From contig CM054118.1 in NCBI GenBank assembly GCA_028673005.1, positions 63,483,401 through 63,547,400 on the forward strand: 64,000 nucleotides of DNA, read 5' to 3'. A program made the translations under genes and the position numbers. This stretch comes from Tanypteryx hageni (lineage: Eukaryota; Arthropoda; Insecta; Odonata; Petaluridae). The notes below the pieces were generated by a model. That model ran no database searches. It saw only the letters and a program-made list of their open reading frames with translations, and was not told the DNA's origin. This document shows positions 20,601 to 32,400 of the stretch, piece after piece; the first letter of the stretch is position 1; each line of letters begins with the position of its first letter.

Positions 20601-23600
20601 CCGTTAAAAAAAGGGGCAGCAATCATTTATTATGGCCACCACCGCCCTGCCAAATTAGTCCAATCTACCGAGTCGTATCAACAGTTTTATAAGTGGGATT
20701 TGGGAGAGAGTGAAGCGTGGGGAGGGGAGTCTATGGGAAGAGGGCCAGGGAGGGAGGGGTGGCGGTTGGGATTTTTAAGCCAAAGGGACGGAAGGGGGGA
20801 GGAGAGGTGGGATGAGGAAGGGACGTGGGTCAGAGGCGCGGCACGCTGTAAAAAGGCTTCGTCGTCAATAAACAATGGAAACGATCTTAATAAAAATATG
20901 ATAGGGATATTTAAAATATTTAACACTCTAGAAGGGTGCTTTTAGGTTTGGAGCGAGACATGCCTTCTTTGCCCAATAGGCGGCAGCACCTTACAAGCAA
21001 CTTCCTGTAGGGTATATTGCTTCGTGACCTATGGCCGAGTCGAAAAATAATCTCAAAATTAAGGATTCTTTTGGTGTACGGACCACTTAATCGATAAAAT
21101 CTTTTGGAATATGAGATATTTTTGATCAAAGGCATATAGACAAATCTAAACACTCCTTTTAAAACTATTAAACCAGACGGCTTCGTAAGAAGTTTAAAAA
21201 AATTCGTTTGACGTTGAGCAATAAACTTTCACATTAAAATTTTCTTCACTCTTGAACAAATCATAGCTTAGCTTATTAGCCTTTAGGTTTTGTTTTAAAA
21301 AAGACTGCCAAAAAACGAGGAAACGGCTTTCATTATTGCATTATTTTCATTCTCATAACCATTAAAACGAATTTACTTATCTAACATAAGTAAAAAATAT
21401 TTCACCATTACAACTCGAACGGGGATTTCAGCAATGGTTTAATTTACAGCGTATATGAATTAAAATACAAGTTAGTTACACAAGGTAGGTGCGATTACCG
21501 CATTCTACGTATGATTCTTTGGGAACTGCTGCGGACAACATTTTAAAATCTCAAGTTTACCGTTAGCGCATCTTCTCTCCATACTCTACGTCGCAAACGA
21601 AGGATGACTATTTTCGTGGCTAACAATCGCCGAATGTTGTCGCAATTTCATTCGAGGCTCCCCAACGCACGGACGAAGCTAAGAAATCCGCTCGTACGAT
21701 TTTGATCGCGGCACACTGCGCAAGTCGAGAGGAGATTTTCTTCGAGCGGGCAAAAGTAAAAAAATGTTCGGACACGTTCACGTCAGATACGAACGATGAT
21801 TTTTCCTCCGCTAATTTTTTTCTGGAAATTTTTAAAAAATTTACAACTCGCCGCGCCTATGCGAGTTCTCGCGTCTTCTGAAGCGAAGTTATCGTAAAAC
21901 ATCCTCAAAATAGAACGCGTCCGAGCACCAATCGCACCGGTGCTCACGGCCTGCGTTGTTTTCGGGAAACGAGAAGGTATACAAACAAACCGGCATAAAT
22001 TGACAAGAGAGAGAAAGCAAACGCCGCAATGATTGAATCCTGTCGTACTTAACCTTACCCTTCTTCTTAAATTGTACCACGTTAACTACCGATGTCACTT
22101 TCTCTCAACGAGTATTGACAGCACCAAAATGCACTCCCAGTTGAACCCCGCAACGAAAACATTCCGTTGGACAGATTACTGCGCGGTGTATGTGATTTAC
22201 TTATTGTTAGCTTAACTTCTGTATATGAATAAATTCGAAGCCGTTTGAGTGAAACTTTACCCAACGTGGGCTATGTCCAGAAAAACTATAGCAAATTTGA
22301 CCTTAAATGTTCCATTTTATTTTACGATTAAATATCCCAGTGTATTTTACGACGCAAAAGTAGTAAAAGTTATTTCTGTGCGACGAAAATAAAAGTATCA
22401 CGGCGAATAAATATAGCCATTTCGACCAGTATTTATTTCAACGCAAGATAGTTACATCAAAAGCTGTTTTGTACTGAAAATAAAAATTCTACTAGCAAGT
22501 ACTGGAGTAGCAAACAGCGTGATTAAATATTAAAACCGTGCTTTGCAACTATCCCGAAGAAGCTCTTTTATTCGCTGATTCGGAGATTACGACTTGGCAG
22601 AGGGAAAATAAAAGGCCTTAATAGCCACCGCTGCAAGCATTTGCTAAAAATACTGCCAACTACATGTTTGGCGAGAGCAGCGCGGAAGATTGAAATTCCG
22701 CAGTTAAAAGACTTTCATGGAAAATAAGTCTGCAGATGGCTATTCGAAAAATCTGCGCTACATATAAGATAATTAATCCGTTCTTTAAACGGTACAATAA
22801 TAACTTTTATAGCGTTGGCATCGCGTTGAGGAAATGAGTAATTTTATAGTTATGAAAAAAGCTACTCGATTAACAGAGTTAGTGGAAGTGAATGGTCGCC
22901 TCTATTGCTTTGATTGTAATTTTTTGTTATAATGCATGTTAGGCATCTTTAGGATGGGTTTCCATTTCGAACAAGATTCCTCGGATGCTTGTGAAAGATA
23001 CACTTGCGCACCCCAGATAACTTATGTACCCACTCTCACCTCCTTGGCGATAGTGGAGTTGCAAACGAAATACTTATCGGATTCTGCTTAAAAATACCTT
23101 CAACATGTTAGTTTAGGGGAAATTGTATTCAAATCGAAGTTTATTTACTCCTAAACGGTGTCTGTGAAAACAAAACTTTAAAAAATCTACTTTTTTATAG
23201 ATTTTTTGAAACTTTTGTTAAGTTTTTCCCAAGTTCACGTAGACGTCAGAATATCAGGAGACTTCATTTTGCCCGATTCTGAAAACTGAATTATTCAGGT
23301 CTTTAACCGATAACCGTTAACTCACTTAATAAAGTTTGTCCTCGAAGGCAGAATTTTGGTCTTACACATAGGCAGTTATGTTATGTTCTCAACTATCGCT
23401 TAAGAATCTAATCTTCACATGGGTTCTAACGCTTTTTATCTTAGAGAAAAATTCCAAGCGATAATTACGTGCTTTTGTGCTTTAAGCCGTTTAATTTGAT
23501 ATTGTTCGGCGTATCTCACCAGAAATCAATAGTAAAACGTTCATCTCTAGTGTCATCGTACAAAGAAACCCGAAAGACATCCTACTCATTTGGAATGATG

Positions 23601-24230
23601 TCTTGGCGCGTCATTTAAAACCCAAATGACAGGAACGGAATTAATTTACATGTGAAGCTTAAAAAGTGGCGCAAAAGGCCTTTCTGGAAAAACTAGGGCG
23701 TCAAATGTTGGCGTAAAACACTCGGTATTTTTTTAATGAAACATTTTTATGTAAAAAATGGACTCGCGAGATAAATGTCTTTTCGTCGAATCTTCCCCTG
23801 CTCTAAAAACGCTTTATTGTTTTCTTTTAGCTTCTTATGCATTACTTTTAAAATACCTTCCCTCTTCGTACTTTTATTTGCCTTTTTTATGAAACAGTTC
23901 GCTCGTAGTTTTTTATCTTTCACGCGGGTCTTTTCTTAGGTTTCAAGCGCTTTCACTGAACGAGGACTTAAAAAATCATAAACGGCGTTATCAATCGCAA
24001 TTAGGACCAACACGGAGGCATAACGGTTACGATAATTTACCCCAACATAAAATCCTTCCCGATAAGATAGTTCGGTGGCAACAATGAACCCTCCAAAAGC
24101 GCCAAGTCACGTGATCCGACTCTTGGAGAGTAATATACAGCGTAGATCGATACGCGGGATTGAGTGCAAAATGGAAGCTATGCTCCGGTACGATTTCTTT
24201 TAATCTTTCCACGTCGCTTACACCTTCATT
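17602..24230. other. Presumed first intron of the glypican, proximal part: no coding
   Basis: About 6.6 kb of mostly AT-rich DNA. It includes a TA microsatellite (about 19941-19962), a G-rich stretch with many GGG runs (20702-20825) and a partial match to the 16.4-kb MITE family (18421-18470, ending CTCCAATAGCCATAA). No ORF resembles a known protein. I looked on the minus strand for a signal-peptide exon followed by a GT donor and did not find a convincing one. Confidence 0.5.
20702..20825 (+). repeat. G-rich, quadruplex-prone stretch
   Basis: Repeated runs of three to six G separated by short spacers (GGGGAGGGG, GGGCCAGGGAGGGAGGGG, GGGGGGAGG) on the plus strand over about 120 bp. The sequence could form G-quadruplexes. 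No function can be assigned. Confidence 0.6.
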
Positions 24231-25420
24231 TGGAGAGAGAGAGCGAGTTACTCGATCGCTCCCCGTAGTTCAACTACCAACTTAATCGAGCGCTCATAAA
24301 TATGTCGACATTTTTTTCTCCTTCGCCTCCCTCCTAAAAACGGAAGATCTCTTACAAGAGGACGAGCCTATGGGGAAGCAGCGCAAGCGGAGGAAGTTAG
24401 GCAAGAGGGAAAGAGAAGTGGAAGGGGCATTTGAGAAGGTTCACACGTAAACAGTTGCCCGGCAGCATACACCTATAGAACATCCGAGATATGGAGAAAG
24501 AGGGGGAGAATAGGAGGGGAGGGAGAGAGAGAGAGGCGAAGGGGAGAGATGAACGGGCGAGAGAAAGGGAGAATGGGAGGGGAGAGAGATGAAAGGGGAG
24601 GTAATACACGCAGGAAGACACGGACGAGGGAGAGGAGGGGATGGCAGCGCTTAAAGAAAATGAGTGGTGTGGGTGGCTGTGGTGGGCGTGCTTCCGGAAG
24701 CGAGGGTCCATTCTTCGCCACATGTCCCTCAGACGCCACTCATGCCATACACGAAAACGCCCTCTCCTCCCCCTCTTTCCTCATATCTCCTTTTTCCGCC
24801 CACCCCCCCCCCTCCCCGCACACCTTCCCCCCTCCTCCCTTCTCCACGTGTGCTACGGAGACGTATTCGTGAGCGGTGCCTTTTGACTCGGTCACGGACC
24901 GAGTCGCCGTGAGGCACGCTGTTATGTCTGGTGCCCACGAGAGGCAGAAAGAGAGAGGCTGAGAGGGAGAGACGCGAGTCTCACAGAGGTTTTATAACGA
25001 GCGGATTCGTAGAGTACAGCGGCACGCTAAAGAGTATAGCGCACTGCCGGCGGCTAAAAGTACTCGCGCGGAGCGTAAAGAATTAAAAGTTAAAAAAAAA
25101 CGGAAGAGATTTTTTTTTGGAGTCTTTGCGCGAGAAACTTGCGAAACGTACGCGGCGCCAGCCTATTAAATAAAAAGAGAAAAACAAAAAAGAATCTCGT
25201 CTCGAGGGCTCGGCAGAATGTTTTTCAAGGTCTCTCCAAAAACGCACGCGTCGACGAACTCGAGATACGTTATTAGGAATGGTGAATGAAGCGCGAAAGA
25301 GAGAGGAAAGGATCTTTAGGACTGCGGTCGACGACGATTCTAAGTTTGTTCTATAACCCAAAGATTGTCTCCCTTGTGAAAACATACGTCCCGTTCCGTA
25401 AAACAAGATGGAGGATAGAA
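24231..25420. other. Purine-rich and CpG-rich block, candidate regulatory region
   Basis: 24231-24640 is rich in GAGA and GGAGAG on the plus strand, 24740-24850 is pyrimidine-rich with a run of nine C, and 24860-25270 has many CpGs. A perfect 8-bp-stem palindrome GACTCGGT-cacgg-ACCGAGTC lies at 24888-24908, and a TATA-like TTTTATAA at 24989. Such composition often marks insect promoters or GAGA-factor sites, but no exon or start can be shown, so the role is speculative. Confidence 0.3.
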
Positions 25421-25424
25421 AGAG

Positions 25425-25690
25425 TTTGACGGAAAGCAGCTAGATTTGTAAAAGAAACTTTGATAATAAACGTCGCCGATAGAAGATTTGGAATAGGCAT
25501 CGTTACAAGAATGCGAATTACAGGCTAGACTTAGGCTGAGAGAAAAGTATTTGTCGGGGAAGCTAGCGAATCTTATCGGGAATCCAAAATATTTCGGAAG
25601 GCACGATACTGAGAAGATCTATTGAACGGATCGATACAAAGGTTCTTTCTTCGCCAGGGCGATTAGGGATTACAATAGGAAAACGATACG
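25425..25690 (+). mobile_element. CR1/L2-like LINE 3' coding relic
   Basis: Fragments such as KAARFVKE (25434 on), then (in other frames) EKYLSGKLANLIGNPKYFGRHD and a final block ending near AITIG/IRDYNRK, parallel the RT C-terminus of the LINEs further right (RRAARFVK...EKYRSE...YIGRND...RDHNRK). It is strongly diverged and stops exactly where the Helentron-like copy 2 begins (25691), so that element probably inserted in it. Confidence 0.5.
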
Positions 25691-26513
25691 AGAAGTCCAA
25701 ACCAGGACTAATGCAGGCTGGTTTCCCAAAGCTGACGTCCCGAATTGATTACTTATATTAACAGGAAATGTTTCAGCATGTGTAAGTCATTCCAAAGAAT
25801 TCTCATACCATAGATTCCATTTGTAATTCATAGTTTATCAATGATTGAGAAAAAAATGGAAAACAAATTAATAGAGCATTATCAGGTTTAAAGTACTAAA
25901 AACAATGCCAAAATCTCTTTTTCGCATTATATTTTGCATGTATTTTTTTAAATAAACGAATTTAATAAATGTTACGCTAATATGTCTGGATCAACTGTCC
26001 ATTGCTGAAGAGTAGTCGAGCGGAAAAGAAAATAACCCATTTATTCAGTCGTCTATGTTCAAGCCGAGTTCGGTAATAACAGTCTCCATGGCAACAACCC
26101 GGTAAAATGCGATTTAAAACGCAAAAACGCTACGTTTTAGTAGATATTCAAGAAAATACGATCAATTATCAAAATTCGATGATAAGAATTAGAATCTACG
26201 TTCTCTTCCCCTTAGAGCAGTAAAAACCTCGCTCCAATATCTCAATTTTAAGATACTGTAAAGTATTAAAGAAAACATCTGCACGATGGATTTGAGATTT
26301 CCTATGTAAAACAAATACTGAAAAAACATTCCTGGAATCGAACCCGGGACTTCAATCTTCGCCGAATAAAATGTAGCCCGGAGGTGGGCCCTGGCAACAT
26401 GAGCCCCATACCAAGTTTCATGAAAATCGGTCCAGTGATGCAAAAGATGTTAGTAGGGGACACACACATACACAGACAGGACCATTTCATAATGGAAACC
26501 AGCCTAAAAATGG
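25691..26513 (-). mobile_element. Helentron-like non-autonomous element, copy 2
   Basis: This is the inverted counterpart of 9310-10076. On the minus strand it begins CCATTTTTAGGCTGGTTTCC, ends with GGAAACCAGCCTG and the hairpin AGTCC-TGGTTT-GGACT, and stops three bases later. It keeps the 60-bp segment missing from copy 1 (a TGTGTATGTGTGTGTCC stretch). Inside on the minus strand is GGGTTCGATTCCAGG (about 26333-26347), a near-consensus Pol III B box. No ORF. Confidence 0.65.
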
Positions 26514-29470
26514 GAATTGCTAGGGACGTTATTGCATCGCACCCCCTCCCATTCACCATTGTAGGGTATGATGTGAAAAATTCAACGTAAGCAGGTTAAA
26601 TAATCGCGGCCAAAGCGCAGGTTCCTTCGGGAAAAAGCGTGTAGCTTCGCGGAAAATCTCGAAAAGGGATTTTTAATGCTAAATACCGCCACCATCATCA
26701 CCGCCGTCATCGACTGTTTCGCCTTTGATAGAGGTCAAACACCTAAGCGAGCAGAGTCACCCATTCACTTCTTACTGGCTCTTACGAGTATTCCATCTCT
26801 TAACACGTCATGACGGGCACGCGCTCGGGAGGAGCTGAAAAAAATCCCTTTTCCGACTTCTTCGGAGATATAACCGGACGCGGTTCCTGACGAAGCATCT
26901 CCCGGTATGGGCCATCAATCCTCGAAGGGAAGGGAAGCAATTAAAATGCGCAACCTACCGCAATCCTTCGCCAGGAGATTGAGGCGAAAAAAATGATAAG
27001 ATTGCATATCGCTGAAAAATAGCTTGAATCTTTTACTCGTGCCGACAAAAACGCGCGGCTGTTTATTCCGGTTCCAATTCTTTACGCGATTCACAATTTG
27101 GCGCTCTACTAAATGGACCGGTAACCTTTTATAGACGGAGAGTTTAGAATGCTTCGGCGGGCGAAATATTCGCTGGAACGGAGAAATACTACAGATTATT
27201 CTTTCCATATGCAATTAGACAGGCCATTAGAGACATTAGCTAGTTTGGCTACTGTGGACTTTCAGGGTATTAATGTAAATGAATAGTGTTTACAGCGGAA
27301 TTCACCAATAGAATCTGTAGCACCACATAAATGAAATTCAAAACTCTAAATAACTTGTTAGCGTTAAAAGTTCGCCAGAAAATTTTTCGATATGCCACAT
27401 TTCACGAATCGCTTTCTGGTCAAAACTTTGCGGGTCGGAAAACATGTTCTCGAGTGTTTGATACCAAACCGTGATGTATATATCATAACTATAAACGAGG
27501 CATTAGGTTCCGGAATGGATAGAAAAAGCGATTGCGAATGATCATCACAATCGAGTGAGTTTTTTACGGGAAGTTTGGAGAGAATATGCAAGCGGATCGC
27601 CGAATGAGGTTTGGTTCTCAAATCGAAGCGGTTCGCCGACTGAATGAGAAAATGATTCCGAAAAAAAAGAGAAGACGGGAAAATGGGTGAGTTACACGAC
27701 GACTACATCGATAAGCGATCAACATTCTTACAATCCCCCTGCTTCTCGATTCAAAAGACAGATAAAAGGACATCATCTTTTATCGGTAAATTACCACAGT
27801 TTCTCACCTAAAATGCTATATAATATATGAATTACTACCACCCGTATATAACGATTTTTTGTATCTTTTGACCTGATACTTGAAAAACGTCTTACCTCCA
27901 GTTACACATAAGCCCTACAGGAGAAAAATGTTCGGAAATGTTTTTATCGAGCGCGAAAAACGTCCCGACTTCAAAAAGGGACAAATTCTTCAGAGAAGAC
28001 TCGCTTTGAGCGCGACATAATGCACTCGATTTTTCCATTTATATTAATCGAAAGAGAAGGTAGGGCAGAGGACGGTGCAGGAGCTTTGAGCGAAAGTCCC
28101 TCCACCGCTTTTTAACATTTACAAGGTTCGCAATTACAATAATCATGGGCGAAACGAGTACCCACTCGCAGGAAAAGAAAGGTTCGAAATAAAAAGAATA
28201 AATTTGAGAGAACTTAAGAGGGCATGATAAGTGGGGAAGTACGCGAGGTGGTGCCGGCGAAAAATAAAGGTGAGAAGGTGGAGGGAGAGGGAAAAGGAGG
28301 GGGGTGGGAGGGGAGTTGTGGGGAAGCGAAGAGGAGGAGGGAAAACCCTTAGGTCGCAGCCGAAGTGGTGGTTTACGCATGCGCGGATTCTAAAACTCCC
28401 TCCCTCACAGTTTGCATTGAGCGAGAGAGATATTCATTGATCTTCAATGCGAGGGGAACTTCAAAGAGTGCCAGCCCATGCACGCTATTCCGTCCCGCGA
28501 GGCGAATCAATTAAAGACACTGAATAAGTTTCCCGTCTGTCGTGCGCTTATGCATGTATTCCACAACCCGCACTTGGTTTCCCACACAAGGACGCGAAAA
28601 AGTCCCCCTTCCCTCGCTCCATCCCACACACCCACTATCTCCCTCCCTCTTTCCCCGATCTCCTCGTTTCATCCTCCCACTCTCTCCTATTCCCTCTACA
28701 TCTCTCTCCCTCTCCCTCATTATTACCTTCTTCCCACCTACCTCTTCCTTCCCTCTCCCCTGAATAAACAAGTTATCCCACTCGCCTCCTGCATACTCGA
28801 TATACAAGTTGTAAAACGACGTATTCGACTCGTTCCAATTTGCAATTCATGATAAACTTTTACGAAACTTAAAAGCCCATCCGTTTTATTCCGACGCTGT
28901 CAACACTTCGCCGGTCATTGGGAGTTTTTTTTATCCTCTACGCGTACCTGTTTTTTCCGATAAGTTTTTTTGTCGCTAGTTCAACATCGCGCCGCGGGAA
29001 ACGGCGCTCCCGTCGTTAAAAAGCGCTCTGTTGTTCGCCAGATTGTCGCCACCCTCGAGGCATTTGTAAACAAATAAATGGCAGGAAATAAAAGTGACTG
29101 ACGGGAGACGACGAAATTTACGCTACGACTGCGAAATCTCAATGGTTTACGAATCTTATCGCATTACTCACTTCGGATCGCGTTTTCCGCCTCCAGCTCG
29201 ATATAAAAAACAAAACAGTCTCACACACAGCAGGGGTCCAGAAACTCGTCCCCGTTTCATGCTTAAAATAAACTGTGGATGAATGAAGAGTTTTTATAAT
29301 AGAGTGAGCAAATATTATACGATTAGCCCATTGCTATACAATTTTTCACTGCATTCTGGTTTTGAATTTAAAGATTAATTATCAGACGTAATTAGGAGTC
29401 CATCTTACGTACGACGCCGCGACCTACCTGACAAAATACGGTTAATTAATTGTGGGACAGATAGACATAA
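26514..29470. other. Intronic or intergenic DNA without genes
   Basis: No coding similarity. The segment contains a G/purine-rich stretch (28270-28345) and a pyrimidine-rich stretch (28600-28760) that create long but meaningless open frames. Confidence 0.5.
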
Positions 29471-29473
29471 TTA

Positions 29474-29736
29474 TATAGATCGGAATGTCTAAAAGACGAG
29501 GTTGTAGGAATAATTGAAGCACCAACGTATATAGGTAGAAACGACCGCGACGATAAGATACGTGAGATCGATTGTAGGACGGAGCGTTATCTAGGCTCGT
29601 TCTTTCCGAGGACAATACGAGATCACAATAGAAAATTTCAACCTGCGATAGACAATCTTTAAGTAGGTTTTGGTGCATTGCATCCCCTGCCACCCACCAA
29701 TTAGGCGAATTGCAGGGTAACATGTAGATGTAGGTA
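29474..29736 (+). mobile_element. LINE 3' end, subfamily B
   Basis: The copy starts abruptly in the RT C-terminus (SECLKDEVVGIIEAP equivalent, then YIGRNDRDDKIREIDCRTER and FFPRTIRDHNRK in frame). It continues into the shared 3' UTR (CCCCTGCCACCCACC hairpin at 29684-29720) and ends with a GTAGAT-type tail. It is a 5'-truncated copy of the family present in full arrangement at 40.3-44.0 kb. Confidence 0.85.
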
Positions 29737-29796
29737 GAATTGATCCTTTTATCCTAAACAATAAGAGCGCAACAGGAGAGTAACATGATAGGTCGT

Positions 29797-29842
29797 CGAT
29801 ATTCACCCCCTGCCACACCCCTATCGCGGCGGCTTGCAGAGT
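29797..29842 (+). mobile_element. Isolated LINE 3' hairpin remnant (third variant)
   Basis: ACCCCCTGCCAC ... GGCTTGCAGAG has the same order as the LINE 3' hairpin but with a different loop and without the tail. It may be an old, very short truncated copy. Confidence 0.4.
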
Positions 29843-29884
29843 GTTATAAAGATTCATACTTCAGCCATTGAGGCAACTATGGGA

Positions 29885-29977
29885 CAGGCGGGGTATAGTC
29901 GGTGGCCCTTGCTTATGGGGACCGAAACGTATTGAATGTTAAGACCTTAAAAAAAACTGGCCCTCACTACGCCCCTG
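29885..29977. mobile_element. Short hAT-like MITE
   Basis: The left end CAGGCGGGGTATAGTCGGTGGCC and the reversed right end CAGGGGCGTAGTGAGGGCCAG are inverted repeats of the common CAGGGGCGTAG type. Total length is 93 bp. The 8-bp flanks do not match convincingly. Confidence 0.5.
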
Positions 29978-31660
29978 ACTTTTACGATTTGGGTTGTTAA
30001 TGTAGAAGTTATTACACGACAGACCAAGAATGGCTATTTTTTGCTTTTAAAATTCCCGGAGACCTCCCTTGAGAGAATAGAGTGTGCGCTACCGAACGCC
30101 GACGGCGCGTCGTAACTAAGTTATAGGTCCAGGGTTCTTCCTCTTCCGATCCTGTCCCAACAGGTATTTCTCCTTAGCCCTCAACGTTCACGGCAAATTT
30201 ACTCCAATCTTTTTAAAAGGTCTCTTTACCCTCTTTTCTCTTCCTTCACCGCCCCACAAAAAGGACATCCGGTCGGTCTCTCTCTCTCTCTCTTACTACC
30301 CTTCACGAATTCTTTTCGGCCCAACTATCACCTTTCATTCGGAGTGCATGGCCCCGGCCATCTTATTGTGACGCCCTTCACCCGACCAACTGTATCTTCA
30401 TCGTGGCACAATGTTCCTAAACCCGAGATTCTGACCGACTTATACTCCTCCTTCGTCGCATTCCTTTCTCGGAGAAATTTGTGAGTGGGTGTGTGTATCG
30501 TCGCATTTTCGAATATCTTTGGAGAGCGAGGAAAGTGAGGGATAGAGAGAACCCCTTGATTTCGTGGATCTGTATTTTCAGGACAAAGGGAGACGTAAAA
30601 CGCCATTAAAAAAACTGCCGAATATTTAAAACCCAAATCGACGTAATTTTACTGTTTTAATATTTTTCAATTAGTTTTCGTCGTCTCTATCACTCAACGC
30701 GATACGGAGGGATAAACAAAAAATAACGCAAAAACAACAAACCGTTTACGATTTCAACTGAGTCGAGACTTGAAACAGTCGGTTTCAACATTTACAAATT
30801 TTCCGCAGCGCAAACATAAGCAGGAAAGCTTTTCTTCGAAAAAATGTTTTTGAATGGATAACTTACGAGTCGCTGCGATGCAAATCAGCTCCGTTTAGAA
30901 TACAAGATGGGAAAGAAAGGGAAAGAAGCCCGTCTCGGCGTCGTTTATTTTAGCACTTAATTATCCACGCCTTTTTTTTCGAAGCTTGTCATCAACCACG
31001 CCGTTGTCATGTGTGGTTACAGGCCATGCGTGGTGAAAAAAATAATGTTTTACTTCATTAAACACGCCTCGAGGAGCCATTGTCGAAAAGAGTGGAAAAA
31101 ATGACCGAAACTCTGAAAAGACAAGTTGTTCGACTAGGCGAACTCTTTACCGCTGTATTAAGAGAGAGAGAAAGGGCAGGAAACACGCTGCTTGGTCACT
31201 AATTGTTGTCGCCGAAGAACGCTTATTGTTTCTAAGGAGGGAGATAAAAAAAGCGGATGAATAATGATGATTTCCGACAAACTCCGCCGCATAAATATAA
31301 GGCTCACGGCTCTTCTAATTTAACAGGTCCAACGAACTCGCGCCCAAAATATCCACCGCGGGATCGCTCTGTTCTGAGGTCCGTAGGACGCTCGACCGCA
31401 GCACTAAATACATCGGCAGCTCATGAGAAAGCAATCTTCGAAACTCGACTGCATCGCGATTTTTTGCCGTACCATCGATTATTTCCTCGACCGAGCGAAG
31501 GATGAACTCATGCGTTACCACGAAGTTCTGGAAAAAGCTTTGTAACAAATGAATTTCTCTAAAGTGCTTCCAGAACACAGTTAAGCATTTGTTTGTATTC
31601 CGAGATGGCTTGCTCGGTGATTATGCGAACCGATCGCCTTCGATGATTGTATGTGCCTAC
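29978..31660. other. No gene seen
   Basis: About 1.7 kb without coding similarity. A TC microsatellite (30278-30292) and AT-rich stretches are the only structures seen. Confidence 0.5.
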
Positions 31661-31662
31661 AA

Positions 31663-31936
31663 ATCTACATCTACCAGTTACCCTGCAATTCACTAAGTTG
31701 GTGGGTGGCAGGGGGTGCAATGCACCAAATCCTACCTAAAGGTTGTCTAACGCAATTCGAAATTTCCTATTGTGATCTCGTATTGTCCTCGGAAAGAACG
31801 AGCCTAGATAACGCTCCGTCCTACAATCGATCTCACGTATTTTATCGTCTGGATCATTTCTACCTATATGTTGGTGCCACAATTATTCCCACTACCTCCT
31901 CTTTTAGACATTCCGACCTATATTTCTCCAGAAACC
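31663..31936 (-). mobile_element. LINE 3' end, subfamily B
   Basis: On the minus strand this is RT C-terminal coding (GRNDRDD-like, CRTER, LGSFFPRTIRDHNRK), then the 3' UTR hairpin (31680-31715) and a GTAGATTTG tail. It begins at AGAAATATAGGTCGGAATG, which is almost the same 5' truncation point as the copy at 29474. Confidence 0.85.
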
Positions 31937-32084
31937 TTCTTCTTTCGTCCATGAAACAATATTCAATAGCATCTGTTCCCAGAATATTTTTCTGCACAGA
32001 GACCAAGGGCGAAATTTTTTGATGTGGCTAAATTTTAGCGGCATCGTTTTTTGACGTTATTTCGACATTTGCAAATTATCCTGC

Positions 32085-32400
32085 GCTTCATCAAACTGAT
32101 AGGTGACAAGGGTTGCAACGCACTAAAATGCTTCCAACATTTTTTTCTCGCAGGCTTTGCATTATTGCCCTGCAAGCAGCCAGTGTCTCTCCTATTACGA
32201 CCCCGGTTGTTCTAGGAGACAACCTGCCTCGATGTCGCTCTTTTCTACCATCGACCTCACGTATTTTATCCTCGTGACCGTGTCTCTCAAAATACGCGGT
32301 TGTTTGTACAATTCCTACGACCTCCTCAGCTAAATGTTATGACCTTTACTTCTCCAGAAGCCTCGACCTAGCGGGAGGTGGAACGGATTATAGGTCCTCT
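32085..32400 (-). mobile_element. Diverged LINE 3' relic
   Basis: The minus strand shows TTGCAACCCTTGTCACC...AGCGCAGG, a decayed form of the 3' hairpin, preceded by a degraded RT C-terminus (GGAATTGTACAAACAACCGCG; AAATACGTGAGGTCGATGG; TCCTAGAACAACCGG). It is older than the other copies. Confidence 0.45.
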
